A DNA stretch of 64,000 nt, taken from positions 2,110,501 to 2,174,500 of the forward strand of contig NZ_JADBEG010000001.1 of assembly GCF_014873755.1 (NCBI RefSeq). The letters are read 5' to 3'. This document shows positions 8,430 to 16,765 of this stretch, one piece after another. Within the stretch, counting starts at the first letter, position 1, and each line of letters opens with the position of its first letter. The notes under the pieces are model-generated. The model saw only the letters and a program-made list of their open reading frames with translations. It was not told where the DNA came from and did not search any database. Position numbers and translations under genes: made by a program. Origin of the DNA: Amycolatopsis lexingtonensis (lineage in GTDB: Bacteria > Actinomycetota > Actinomycetes > Mycobacteriales > Pseudonocardiaceae).

Positions 8430-9399
8430 AGGTTGACGGAAGGTGACGGGCTCGGGCCACCGCGTCGGCGGCCCGGCGTCCGACGTCCGACGCGAGGTCG
8501 GCCGGGCTCTCGACCAGCGCTTCCCCGCCCAGACCGAGGACCAGCCGCACCATCCAGGACTGGTCGGCGTAGCGCATCCGGATCCGCAGCCGGCCGCCCT
8601 CGAGCTCGTCGAGCTCCTCGCACGGGTAGTACTCGGCTACCCAGCGTGCGTCCGGGTCGAGGACCAGCACCGCCTCCCGCTGATCGGGACGTTCGCGGAA
8701 GACACCGTCGGAGATGTCGGTCGGGTGGGCGTGCGCGGGCGGCCGTGACGGCTCCTCGAGGACGGTCAGCTCGTCGATCCGGTCGAGCCGGAACAGCCGG
8801 ACGCCCTCGGCGCGGCGGCACCAGGCCTCCAGGTAGCCGACCGCCTGGACGATCAGCAGCCGCATCGGGTCGACCGTGCGCTCGGTGATCTGGTCCTTCG
8901 AGGCGGTGTAGTACCGGATCCGCAGCGCTCGCCCGTCCTGCAGGGCCCGGGCCACCTCTTCGCGGGTCCGCGCGGTCTTCTCGCCCTCGCGCACTCCCCC
9001 GCCGACGACCACGCCGGCGGGCTGGGCCTGCCCGGCCGCGGCCTCGATCTTGGCGATGGAGCGGCGGACGGCGTCGCCGTCGACCACGCCCGGTGTCTCG
9101 GCCAGCGCCCGCAGCGCCACGAGCAGCGCGGTCGCCTCGCCGCCGGTGAGCCGCAGCGGGCGGTTCATGCCGGCGTCGTGGGTGACGACGATCGTGTCGC
9201 CCTCGAAGGACAGGTCGATCAGGTCGCCGGGCCCGTAGCCGGGCAGCCCGCACATCCACAGCAGCTCGAGGTCCTTGCGCAGCTGCTTCGGCGTGACGTC
9301 GAAGTCGTGCGCCGCCTCGTCGATACGGATGCCGGGGCGCGCCAGCAGGTACGGCACGAGCGCGAGCAACCTCGGCATGCGGTCGGTGGACCCGCTCAC
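8419..9399 (-). CDS. pafC: WYL-domain transcriptional regulator PafC
   Basis: 326 aa with an N-terminal winged helix-turn-helix (about 10-75), a central WYL domain and a C-terminal WCX extension. Together with PafB it forms the PafBC activator that in mycobacteria switches on much of the DNA-damage response independently of LexA/RecA, with the WYL domain sensing a nucleic-acid ligand. The GTG start overlaps the pafB stop as GTGA, a sign of translational coupling. Despite the name (proteasome accessory factor), it is not known to act directly in pupylation. Confidence 0.92.
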   Translation of the reverse strand: MSGSTDRMPRLLALVPYLLARPGIRIDEAAHDFDVTPKQLRKDLELLWMCGLPGYGPGDLIDLSFEGDTIVVTHDAGMNRPLRLTGGEATALLVALRALAETPGVVDGDAVRRSIAKIEAAAGQAQPAGVVVGGGVREGEKTARTREEVARALQDGRALRIRYYTASKDQITERTVDPMRLLIVQAVGYLEAWCRRAEGVRLFRLDRIDELTVLEEPSRPPAHAHPTDISDGVFRERPDQREAVLVLDPDARWVAEYYPCEELDELEGGRLRIRMRYADQSWMVRLVLGLGGEALVESPADLASDVGRRAADAVARARHLPSTCDH

Positions 9400-10379
9400 A
9401 GCGCGCTCACCTGCCGGGAGACGACGGCTTCGAGCCGGTCCTGGACCGACTTGGCCAGCACGTCCGGTTCGAGCACGACGACGTCGGGACCCTGCGCGCT
9501 GATCCAGTCCGCCGCCGACTCGGGGTAGAGCAGGCCGATCTCCACGAGATCGCCCTCTTCGCCGTCCACGGTGGCGCGGCCGACCACGGTGCCGCGGCGG
9601 CGGACGCCGGCGGCGCGGCCGTCGGCGACCCAGACCCGGGCGGTGGTGACCGGCGACGGTTCACTGCCTCCGGTGGCCGTGACGAGCTTGAGCAGGTTGA
9701 CGCCCTCGGGACGCCGCACCTCGCCGGGCTTGCCGACCGCGCGGACCTGGCCGGTGACGCGGGAGAGCCGGAAGCAGCGGGTGGCGCCGCGGTCGCGGTC
9801 GTGCCCGACGACGTACCAGCGGGCCCGCCACGACACCACGCCCCACGGCTCGAGGGTTCGCATGATGCGTTCGGGCGAGCCGCTGCGGCGGTATTCGAAG
9901 CGCACGGCCTGCCCGCTTTGGACCGCGGCCAGCAGCGGCCCGAACGCCGGTTCGGCGCGCACCCGCGGCTCGACGACGGTGGGCGCCTGGTCGTCGACCT
10001 CCAGGCCGGCGGCGCGCAGCTTCACCAGCGCGCCCTGCGCCTGCCCGGTCAGCTCCGGGGAGTCCCACAGCCGTGAGGCGAGCGCGACCGCGGCGGCTTC
10101 GTCGGGGGCGAGGTCGATCTCGCCGAGTTCGTAGTCGCGACGGGCGATGCGGTAGCCCTCGATGGCGTCGAACGCGGAGTTGCGGCCGGTCTCCAGCGGG
10201 ATGCCGAGTTCGCGCAGCTCGGTCTTGTCCCGCTCGAACGTCCGGAAGAAGGCGTCGTCGCTGGCCGCGTCGGCGTACCCGGGCACGATGCCGCGGATCC
10301 GCTCGGCAGTGAGGTACTGCCGGGTGGACAGGAGGGCCAGCACCAGATTGACCAGCCGTTCGGCGCGTGCGGTGGACAC
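9396..10379 (-). CDS. pafB: WYL-domain transcriptional regulator PafB
   Basis: 327 aa with the same winged-helix, WYL and WCX layout as its partner PafC, indicating ancient duplication. The N-terminus (ERLVNLVLALLSTRQYLTAERI) is typical of WYL-domain regulators. It starts with GTG. In mycobacteria pafA lies directly upstream; here pafA is about 3.3 kb away, separated by four unrelated genes, so pafBC must have its own promoter in the gap near 10380-10389 or share one with the HxlR gene, whose stop lies only 10 bp upstream. Confidence 0.92.
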   Translation of the reverse strand: MSTARAERLVNLVLALLSTRQYLTAERIRGIVPGYADAASDDAFFRTFERDKTELRELGIPLETGRNSAFDAIEGYRIARRDYELGEIDLAPDEAAAVALASRLWDSPELTGQAQGALVKLRAAGLEVDDQAPTVVEPRVRAEPAFGPLLAAVQSGQAVRFEYRRSGSPERIMRTLEPWGVVSWRARWYVVGHDRDRGATRCFRLSRVTGQVRAVGKPGEVRRPEGVNLLKLVTATGGSEPSPVTTARVWVADGRAAGVRRRGTVVGRATVDGEEGDLVEIGLLYPESAADWISAQGPDVVVLEPDVLAKSVQDRLEAVVSRQVSAL

Positions 10380-10389
10380 CCGGTAGAGC

Positions 10390-10821
10390 CTAGCCCGCGC
10401 CGCCCGGCCCGATCGTGAGGTCCGGGGTACGCGCGTCGTAATCGGTTCGCGCGGCGTCGACGGCGTCGAAGTTCGCCTCCGCCCAGTCCTTGAACCCGGC
10501 CACCAGCGCGCGCAGCGATTCCCCCAGCGGCGTAAGGGAATAGTCGACGCGGACGGGCACCGAAGGCGTCACTTCGCGGCGCACGAGACCGTCGCGTTCG
10601 AGCACCCGCAGGGTCTGGGTGAGCATCTTCTGGCTGACCCCGGCGATGCGCCGCGAAAGGTCGCTGTAGCGCTGCGGGCCGTCACCGAGCGCGACCAGGA
10701 TCAGGCTGACCCACTTGCCGGCGATCTCGTCCAGCAGCTTCCGGGTCGGGCAGGCGGCGAGATAGGCGTCGTAGGCGGCCTTTTCGGCGTGCCGCCGCTG
10801 TTCCGCCGTGCGCGTGGGCAC
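10390..10821 (-). CDS. HxlR/MarR-like winged-helix transcriptional regulator
   Basis: 143 aa with the HxlR signature: CPTRKLLDEIAGKWVSLILVAL, then a winged helix (RYSDLSRRIAGVSQKMLTQTLRVLERDGLV) and the YSLTPLG.SL segment. The single N-terminal Cys before helix 1 is the redox- or aldehyde-sensing residue in some members. The GTG start at 10819-10821 is chosen for its GGAGG site 8 nt upstream; the frame continues upstream without support. It is divergent from a quinone-oxidoreductase-like gene, the usual HxlR target arrangement, and probably represses that gene and itself. Confidence 0.85.
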   Translation of the reverse strand: MPTRTAEQRRHAEKAAYDAYLAACPTRKLLDEIAGKWVSLILVALGDGPQRYSDLSRRIAGVSQKMLTQTLRVLERDGLVRREVTPSVPVRVDYSLTPLGESLRALVAGFKDWAEANFDAVDAARTDYDARTPDLTIGPGGAG

Positions 10822-10930
10822 CGGGCGAACCTCCGGGTACGTGGGGAACCTGCGAGTGCGTACTTCCCGATGGAGAGTAGCTCCCCATACGGTCGCGGGG
10901 AAAGGAATCCGACCGTGGAGGAGACGAAAG
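10822..10930. promoter_or_regulatory. Divergent promoter region, HxlR regulator / oxidoreductase
   Basis: This 109-bp gap holds both ribosome sites. Two loosely inverted segments, ACGTGGGGAAC near 10840 and CTCCCCATACG near 10882, flank the middle and are candidates for an HxlR operator. The match is imperfect and only suggestive. Confidence 0.35.
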
Positions 10931-11839
10931 ATGCGCGCGGTGGTGGTCCGGCGGTTCGGTGGGCCGGAAGTCTTGGAGTCGGCCGAGGTGCCGGTTCCGG
11001 AGCCCGGCCCGGGGCAGGTGCGGATCCGGGTGGCGGCGGCCGCGGTCAACCCGGTGGACCTCGCGACCCGGGCGGGGGTGCTCACCGAGGTGGGGGTGAT
11101 CCCGCCGCGCGAGGTGCTGGGGCTGGGCTGGGACGTCGCCGGGGAGATCGACGTCGCCGGTGACTCCCGGTTCCGCGTGGGCGATGCCGTGCTCGGGCTC
11201 CGCGACCGGATCGCCCTCCCCCTCGGCTCGTACGCCGACTACGTCGTCCTCGACGCCTCGGCCGTGGCACCCGCTCCACCGGGCGTCTCCGCGGTCGAAG
11301 CGGCGACGCTGCCGCTCAACGCACTGACCGCCGCCCAGGCGCTCGACCTCGTCGAAACCACCGGGAGCGTCCTGGTCACCGGCGCGGCGGGCGCCGTCGG
11401 CGGGTACGCCGTCGCCCTCGCGCACGCCCGGGACCTGCACGTCGTCGCCGTCGCGGGGGAAGCCGACGAAGCCCTCGTCCGGCGGTTCGGCGCCGACGAG
11501 TTCGTCCCGCGCGGCCCCGCGCTCGCCGACCGCGTCCGCGCGCTGGTCCCCGGCGGGGTGGACGCCGTGCTCGACACCGCGCTCCTCGGGCTGGACGCGC
11601 TGGACGCCGTCCGGGGCGGCGGCGAGTTCGTCGCCTTCGCCGCCGGTGCCGCCCCGATCCCGCTGCGCGGCGTCCGGGTCCGGAACGTGTGGATCCGCGC
11701 GGACGGCGCCCGGCTCGCCTCGCTGGCCGCGACCCTGACCCCGCGCGTCGCCGACGTCCTCCCCCTCACCGAGGCGGTGCAGGCGCACGAACGGCTGGCC
11801 GCCGGCGGGCTGCGTGGCAGGCTCGTGCTGACTCCCTAG
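10931..11839 (+). CDS. Zinc-independent quinone oxidoreductase-like MDR enzyme
   Basis: 302 aa medium-chain dehydrogenase/reductase. The N-terminal GroES-like domain begins MRAVVVRRFGGPEVLE with the VNPVDLATR segment typical of NADPH:quinone reductases. The Rossmann part carries VLVTGAAGAVGGYAVALA. The catalytic-zinc cysteines of alcohol dehydrogenases are absent, so it should be of the zinc-free quinone/enone reductase type. GGAGG precedes the ATG. It is divergent from the HxlR regulator and followed after 10 bp by an SDR gene, so a two-gene operon under HxlR control for detoxifying reactive carbonyls or quinones is a fair inference. Confidence 0.85.
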   Translation: MRAVVVRRFGGPEVLESAEVPVPEPGPGQVRIRVAAAAVNPVDLATRAGVLTEVGVIPPREVLGLGWDVAGEIDVAGDSRFRVGDAVLGLRDRIALPLGSYADYVVLDASAVAPAPPGVSAVEAATLPLNALTAAQALDLVETTGSVLVTGAAGAVGGYAVALAHARDLHVVAVAGEADEALVRRFGADEFVPRGPALADRVRALVPGGVDAVLDTALLGLDALDAVRGGGEFVAFAAGAAPIPLRGVRVRNVWIRADGARLASLAATLTPRVADVLPLTEAVQAHERLAAGGLRGRLVLTP

Positions 11840-11849
11840 CCTGGACGGC

Positions 11850-12548
11850 ATGGATGATCGCGTACTCCTCATCACCGGTGCCTCGCGCGGCCTCGGCGCC
11901 GCGACCGCGCGGCTGGCCGCCGAAGCCGGGTTCAAGGTCGCGCTCGTGGCGCGCCAGGCCGGGTCCGTCGCGGCGCTCGCCGCCGAACTCGGCGAAGACC
12001 GGGCGCTCGCCCTCGGTGCCGACGTCGGCGACTGGCCGAGCGTCTCCGGGGCCGTCGACGAGACCGTCGCACGGTTCGGGCGGCTCGACGCGGCCTTCGC
12101 CAACGCCGGCATCGGCGTCGGGACGTCGTTCTTCGGCACCGGCGACCCCGACCCGCGAGCCTGGGAGGAAATGGTCCGCACCAACGTCCTGGGCGCCGCC
12201 TACACCGCCCGTGCGGCCCTCCCCGCGCTCAAGGAGACCGCCGGGCACCTGCTGATCACCGGGTCGGTCGCGGGCCGCTACATCCGCAACAGCAGCCTCT
12301 ACTCGGCGACGAAGTGGGCGGTGACCGGGATGGCGGGGGCGATCCGCGAGGAGGCCGTCGGCACCGGCGTCCGGGTCACGCTGATCAACCCGGGCATCAC
12401 CGACACCGACATCCTCAACGACGAGCAGCGCAAGAAGCCGAAGCTGGCGGCGGACGACATCGCCCGCGCGGTGCTCTACGCCCTCCAGCAGCCCCCGTCG
12501 GTCGACGTCAACGAAATCATGGTCCGCCCCACCGGCCAGGTCCTCTAG
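11850..12548 (+). CDS. Short-chain dehydrogenase/reductase (SDR)
   Basis: 232 aa classical SDR. The cofactor motif TGASRGLG is at 10-17, NAG near 88-90, a catalytic Ser in LITGSVAG and the YSATK active site near 150-154. PG.TDT after the active site is also typical. It reduces or oxidises a small carbonyl or alcohol with NAD(P)H; the substrate is unknown. It follows the MDR gene by 10 bp in the same direction and ends with a 4-bp tail-to-tail overlap with the convergent propeller gene. Confidence 0.88.
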   Translation: MDDRVLLITGASRGLGAATARLAAEAGFKVALVARQAGSVAALAAELGEDRALALGADVGDWPSVSGAVDETVARFGRLDAAFANAGIGVGTSFFGTGDPDPRAWEEMVRTNVLGAAYTARAALPALKETAGHLLITGSVAGRYIRNSSLYSATKWAVTGMAGAIREEAVGTGVRVTLINPGITDTDILNDEQRKKPKLAADDIARAVLYALQQPPSVDVNEIMVRPTGQVL

Positions 12549-13570
12549 CGGCTCAGGCGGGCGACGCGGCCACCGGCGCCACTGGCCCAGCAGGCCGCAC
12601 CGGCGCAGTCGACGGAGTCGAAGCTGCCGTCGTCGAACCGGGTCCAGTGCCGGCCGCCGTCCGGGCTGAGGTCGCTCCCGCCGGGACCGACCGCGAGCAC
12701 CGCGGCGCCGCGCCAGGCCAGCCCGGAGCGGTACCCGGCGGGGTACTGCCCCGGGGTGGTCCAGGTGCGGCCGCGGTCGCGGGTCAGCGCGACCGCCGGG
12801 CCCGGCGCGTCCGGGTTCGCGAAGTCGCCGCCGATCGCGACCCCCTGGGACGGCGAGCGGAAGGCGAGGGCGAACACGCCCGCCGAGGGGCTGCTCGGCA
12901 ACGGCGTGTCCGAAGCCGTCCAGTGGCGGCCGCCGTCGCCGGAGTGCAGGACGCGGGCGGTGGCGCCACCGCCGGTGGCGAGCCAGGCGTCGAACGGCCC
13001 GGCGGTGGTGACGCACTGGCCGCTCGCGGCGAACCCGGCCTCACCCGGCAACGCGGCCGGGAAGCCGCTGCCGGGAACCTGCCGCCAGCTGCGGCCGCCG
13101 TCGAAGGTGGCCTGCACGCGGAACTTGCCGTCGACCGGGTCGCTCATCGCGAGGCCGCGCCACGGGTCGAAGAACGCGAGGCAGTCGTAGAAGGCGGCCG
13201 CGTCGGTGTTCTGGAACGTCTGGCGCCAGTGCGCGCCGCCGTCGTCGGTCCGGTAGACGCGCGAATCGGTCCCCGGCCCGATCGACAGGACCACGGCGTG
13301 GTCGGCGTCGAAGGCCTCGATGTCCCGGAACTGGAGCGCCTCGGTCCCGGGCGGCCCGACGGACTTCCAGGTGGCGCCGCCGTCGGTGGTGCGCAGGACA
13401 GTCCCCTGCGTGCCGCTCACCCACGCGACCCGGGCACTGACCGCGGACAACCCCCGGAACTGGGCGGTGACGCCGGTCGGCTTCAGCTCCCACGTCGGCG
13501 GGTGCTCCCCCGCCGACGCCGGGACCGCGACCGAAACCAGCAGAGCGAGCACGAGCAGCACGACACGCAT
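12545..13570 (-). CDS. Secreted YCF48/BNR-type beta-propeller protein
   Basis: 341 aa with a cleavable signal peptide (hydrophobic 2-16, AXA site near PASAG at 17-21). The mature protein has at least five Asp-box-like repeats of the type S.DGG..W (for example RTTDGGATWK, RTDDGGAHWR and LSPDGGRHWT), the hallmark of BNR/YCF48-like propellers. The family includes sialidase-fold and photosystem-assembly-like proteins; in actinobacteria most are uncharacterised exported proteins. No catalytic set is evident, so a binding or scaffold role outside the cell is most likely. Confidence 0.8.
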   Translation of the reverse strand: MRVVLLVLALLVSVAVPASAGEHPPTWELKPTGVTAQFRGLSAVSARVAWVSGTQGTVLRTTDGGATWKSVGPPGTEALQFRDIEAFDADHAVVLSIGPGTDSRVYRTDDGGAHWRQTFQNTDAAAFYDCLAFFDPWRGLAMSDPVDGKFRVQATFDGGRSWRQVPGSGFPAALPGEAGFAASGQCVTTAGPFDAWLATGGGATARVLHSGDGGRHWTASDTPLPSSPSAGVFALAFRSPSQGVAIGGDFANPDAPGPAVALTRDRGRTWTTPGQYPAGYRSGLAWRGAAVLAVGPGGSDLSPDGGRHWTRFDDGSFDSVDCAGAACWASGAGGRVARLSR

Positions 13571-13621
13571 GCGCCCGATCCTCCCTCACCCCGACCCCGA
13601 CTTTCGTCGCGTCCCCAAAAG

Positions 13622-13672
13622 CCGTGAAGGCCTCCTTCACGGGCATAAAAGCCGGTAAGGAGGCCTTCACGG
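13622..13672. repeat. Intergenic double hairpin around CCGTGAAGGCCTCCTTCACGG
   Basis: CCGTGAAGGCCTCCTTCACGG (13622-13642) is a hairpin of 9-bp arms. After an A-rich spacer comes CCGGTAAGGAGGCCTTCACGG (13652-13672), which is also the near reverse complement of the whole first unit, so the pair can fold into one long stem. It lies just after pafA's stop on the minus strand and beside the start of the propeller gene, and is plausibly the pafA terminator. Confidence 0.75.
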
Positions 13673-13679
13673 ACCTTCG

Positions 13680-15038
13680 TCAGAGCGAGCTGATCAGGCG
13701 TTCCACGCGCTCGTCGACCGAGCGGAACGGGTCCTTGCACAGGACCGTGCGCTGGGCCTGGTCGTTCAGCTTCAGATGCACCCAGTCGACCGTGAAGTCG
13801 CGGCCCGCGGCCTGGGCGGCGGCGATGAAGTCGCCGCGCAGCTTCGCGCGGGTCGTCTGGGGCGGGGTGTCCTTGGCGGCCTCGATCTCGCCGTCGTCGG
13901 TGACCCGGCGGACCAGGCCCTTGCGCTGGAGCAGGTCGAAGATGCCCCGGCCACGGCGGATGTCGTGGTAGGCCAGGTCGAGCTGCGCGATCCGCGGGCT
14001 GGACAGGTCCAGGTCGTGCTTGTGCCGGTAGCGCTCGACCAGCCGGTGCTTGATCGCCCAGTCGATCTCGGTGTCGATCTTGCCGAAGTCCTGCTGCTCG
14101 ACCGCGTCCAGCGCCCGGCCCCACAGCTCGACGACGCGCTCGTTCGCCGGCGTCGACCCGTTTTCCTTGAGGTGCTGGACCGCGCGGGCGTGGTACTCGC
14201 GCTGGATGTCCAGCGCCGACGCCTCGCGCCCGCCGGCCAGCCGGACCTGCCGGCGGCCGGTGAGGTCGTGGCTGATCTCGCGGATCGCCCGGATCGGGTT
14301 GTCCAGGGTGAAGTCGCGGAACTGGACACCGGCCTCGATCATCTCGAGTACCAGGTTCGCCGAGCCGACCTTGAGCATGGTCGTCGGCTCGGCCATGTTC
14401 GAGTCGCCCACGATGACGTGCAGCCGCCGGTAGCGCTCGGCGTCGGCGTGCGGCTCGTCGCGGGTGTTGATGATCGGCCGCGAGCGGGTGGTCGCGCTCG
14501 AGACGCCCTCCCAGATGTGCTCGGCCCGCTGCGAGAGGCAGTAGACCGCCCCGCGCGGCGTCTGGAGCACCTTCCCGGCGCCGCAGATGAGCTGCCGGGT
14601 CACCAGGAACGGCAGGAGCACGTCCGCGATCCGGGAGAACTCGCCCGCGCGGGTCACCAGGTAGTTCTCGTGGCAGCCGTAGGAGTTGCCCGCGGAGTCG
14701 GTGTTGTTCTTGAACAGGAAGATGTCGCCGCCGATGCCCTCGTCGGCGAGCCGCCGCTCGGCGTCGACCAGCAGGTCCTCGAGGATGCGCTCCCCGGCCT
14801 TGTCGTGGGTGACCAGCTGGACGAGGTCGTCGCACTCGGCCGTCGCGTACTCGGGGTGCGAGCCCACGTCCAGGTAGAGCCGGGAGCCGTTCGACAGGAA
14901 GACGTTCGATGAGCGTCCCCACGAGACGACCCGCCGGAAGAGGTAGCGCGCCACCTCGTCGGGCGAGAGCCTGCGCTGTCCGTGGAAGGTGCACGTGACC
15001 CCGAACTCGGTCTCGATGCCAAAGATCCGCCGCTGCAT
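13680..15038 (-). CDS. pafA: Pup-protein ligase PafA
   Basis: 452 aa, the usual PafA length. It is a carboxylate-amine ligase of the glutamine-synthetase fold that phosphorylates the C-terminal Glu of Pup with ATP and joins it to substrate lysines. The start ([14 protein letters not shown]) carries the Mg-ATP glutamates at 9 and 11. The family's general-base Asp is Asp57 in [37 protein letters not shown] is the other conserved block. A longer frame upstream lacks family similarity, so the ATG at 15036-15038 is chosen. It is separated from pafBC by four genes, unlike in mycobacteria. Confidence 0.96.
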   Translation of the reverse strand: MQRRIFGIETEFGVTCTFHGQRRLSPDEVARYLFRRVVSWGRSSNVFLSNGSRLYLDVGSHPEYATAECDDLVQLVTHDKAGERILEDLLVDAERRLADEGIGGDIFLFKNNTDSAGNSYGCHENYLVTRAGEFSRIADVLLPFLVTRQLICGAGKVLQTPRGAVYCLSQRAEHIWEGVSSATTRSRPIINTRDEPHADAERYRRLHVIVGDSNMAEPTTMLKVGSANLVLEMIEAGVQFRDFTLDNPIRAIREISHDLTGRRQVRLAGGREASALDIQREYHARAVQHLKENGSTPANERVVELWGRALDAVEQQDFGKIDTEIDWAIKHRLVERYRHKHDLDLSSPRIAQLDLAYHDIRRGRGIFDLLQRKGLVRRVTDDGEIEAAKDTPPQTTRAKLRGDFIAAAQAAGRDFTVDWVHLKLNDQAQRTVLCKDPFRSVDERVERLISSL

Positions 15039-15180
15039 TCCACCAGAGTAGGCGCTGGACCCCCTTCGACGGTGCGCCGTTCGGGCGTCGACACGCCCCC
15101 GGTATGCCACAGACGGTGAAATCCCCCCGATTCAGGCACGATTGGAGCACTGCTCTTGACGACTTGGGGAAGGCGACTCC

Positions 15181-16662
15181 TTGACACACCAGCTCATCCA
15201 GGCCTTCCGGCGGGTCGGCCGCACCGATCGCGCCCTCATGCGGCGCAGCGCCGCCCTGCCGGCCACGAAGGCCGATGACGCGCTGATGGCGTTGTCCAGA
15301 TCGGCTAACAAGTCGCACCTGTGGTGGGGGGTCGCGGCGCTGCTCGCGGCGCGCAAGGGCCCCACCCGGCGGGCCGCGCTGCGCGGGGTGGTCGCGATCG
15401 CCGGCGCCAGCGCCGCGGCGAACCTCCTCGGCAAGCCGCTGTTCCCACGCCGTCGCCCGGCCGAGGAGGAGGTGCCGATGCACCGCCGCCTGCGGAAACG
15501 GCCCACCTCGTCGTCGTTCCCGTCCGGGCACTCCGCGTCTGCGGCCGCCTTCGCGACGGCGGTGGCGATGGAGTCGCCGCGAGCCGGGCTCGCCGTGGCC
15601 CCGCTGGCGCTGGCCGTCGCGTACTCGCGGGTGCACACGGGCGTGCACTGGCCCTCCGACGTCGGCGTCGGCCTGGCCATCGGCACCGGCGTGGGCCTGG
15701 CCACCCGGCACTGGTGGCCGCTGCACGACGACGTCCCCGGCCGCACGGCCCACGACGCCGACGCGCCCGAGATGGTCGACGGCGACGACATGCTCGTGCT
15801 GGTCAACCCGAAGTCCGGGATCGACGGCCAGGACCCGACCGAGGACGCCCGGCACGCCTGGCCGAAGGCCGAGATCCTCTACCCGGACCCCGAGCAGGAC
15901 CTGATCGCCCAGCTCGAGAGCGAGATCGACGCCCGCGGGACGGTCCGCGCGCTCGGTGTCGCGGGCGGGGACGGCACCGTGGCCGCGGTCGCCGCGGTCG
16001 CCGCCGAACGCGACCTGCCACTCGCCCTCATCCCGGCGGGCACCCTCAACCACTTCGCCCGCGACGTCGGCGTCAGCTCCATGCCCGACGCCGACGCCGC
16101 GACCGAGCTCGGCAACGCCGTCGGCATCGACCTCGGCGAGGTCCGGATCGAGGGGGCCGGCGAGCCCGCGCACCGCTGGTTCGTCAACACCGCCAGCCTC
16201 GGCGGCTACCCGGAGATGGTGCGGTTGCGGGAGAAGCTGCAGGAGAAGCACCCCAAGTGGCCCTCGGCGGCGATCGCGCTGGCCAGGACACTGCGGAACG
16301 CCAAGCCGCTGACCGTCCGGCTCAACGGCAAGCTCATCCAGGTGTGGCTGCTGTTCGTCGGCAACGGCACGTACGCGCCGAAGGGGTTCGCGCCCAGCCG
16401 ACGTCCCGCACTCGACACCGGCCTGCTCGACATCCGCTACCTGCGCGCCGACCTGCCCTACTCGCGTGCCCGGTTCCTGGCGGCGATGCTCACCCGGACC
16501 CTCGCCGCCAGCCACGTCTACCAGGAGCTCGACCTGCCCGAGCTGGACGTCGAACTGCTCGACGGCCACCGCCGCGTCGCCACCGACGGCGAGGTCGGCC
16601 CGCTCGGCAACCGGTTCCGCTTCCGGTCCCGGCCCAGCGCGCTCACCATCTACCGCCTTTAG
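15181..16662 (+). CDS. PAP2 phosphatase / diacylglycerol kinase-like fusion
   Basis: 493 aa. The N-terminal half is a PAP2 phosphatase with KPLFPRRRP (85-93), the PSGH motif (114-117) and SRVHTGVHWPSD (149-160) on hydrophobic helices. The C-terminal half, from about 203, is a lipid-kinase domain with GGDGT at 262-266 and PAGTLNHFA from 285. One chain therefore has the parts both to remove and to add lipid phosphate, acting at the membrane. The TTG start at 15181 is preceded by GGGGAAGG at about 8 nt. It is divergent from pafA. The lipid substrate is unknown; phosphatidic acid or a polyprenyl phosphate would fit the families. Confidence 0.85.
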   Translation: MTHQLIQAFRRVGRTDRALMRRSAALPATKADDALMALSRSANKSHLWWGVAALLAARKGPTRRAALRGVVAIAGASAAANLLGKPLFPRRRPAEEEVPMHRRLRKRPTSSSFPSGHSASAAAFATAVAMESPRAGLAVAPLALAVAYSRVHTGVHWPSDVGVGLAIGTGVGLATRHWWPLHDDVPGRTAHDADAPEMVDGDDMLVLVNPKSGIDGQDPTEDARHAWPKAEILYPDPEQDLIAQLESEIDARGTVRALGVAGGDGTVAAVAAVAAERDLPLALIPAGTLNHFARDVGVSSMPDADAATELGNAVGIDLGEVRIEGAGEPAHRWFVNTASLGGYPEMVRLREKLQEKHPKWPSAAIALARTLRNAKPLTVRLNGKLIQVWLLFVGNGTYAPKGFAPSRRPALDTGLLDIRYLRADLPYSRARFLAAMLTRTLAASHVYQELDLPELDVELLDGHRRVATDGEVGPLGNRFRFRSRPSALTIYRL

Positions 16663-16765
16663 CCGCTCTTTACCTTCTCTCAACAAACCCACAGCGATCT
16701 CTGGCTAGCTTCGCGAGCGAGGTGCGGGTGATCATGCCCGCGGCCAGGGGACGAGCGGGGATGCG

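Noticed and set aside
13483..16692. Very long open frame (about 1070 codons) on the minus strand across pafA and the PAP2/kinase fusion
   Set aside because: It is antisense or out of frame to two well-recognised genes, has Arg/Pro/Gly-rich composition typical of shadow frames in GC-rich DNA, and shows no domain.
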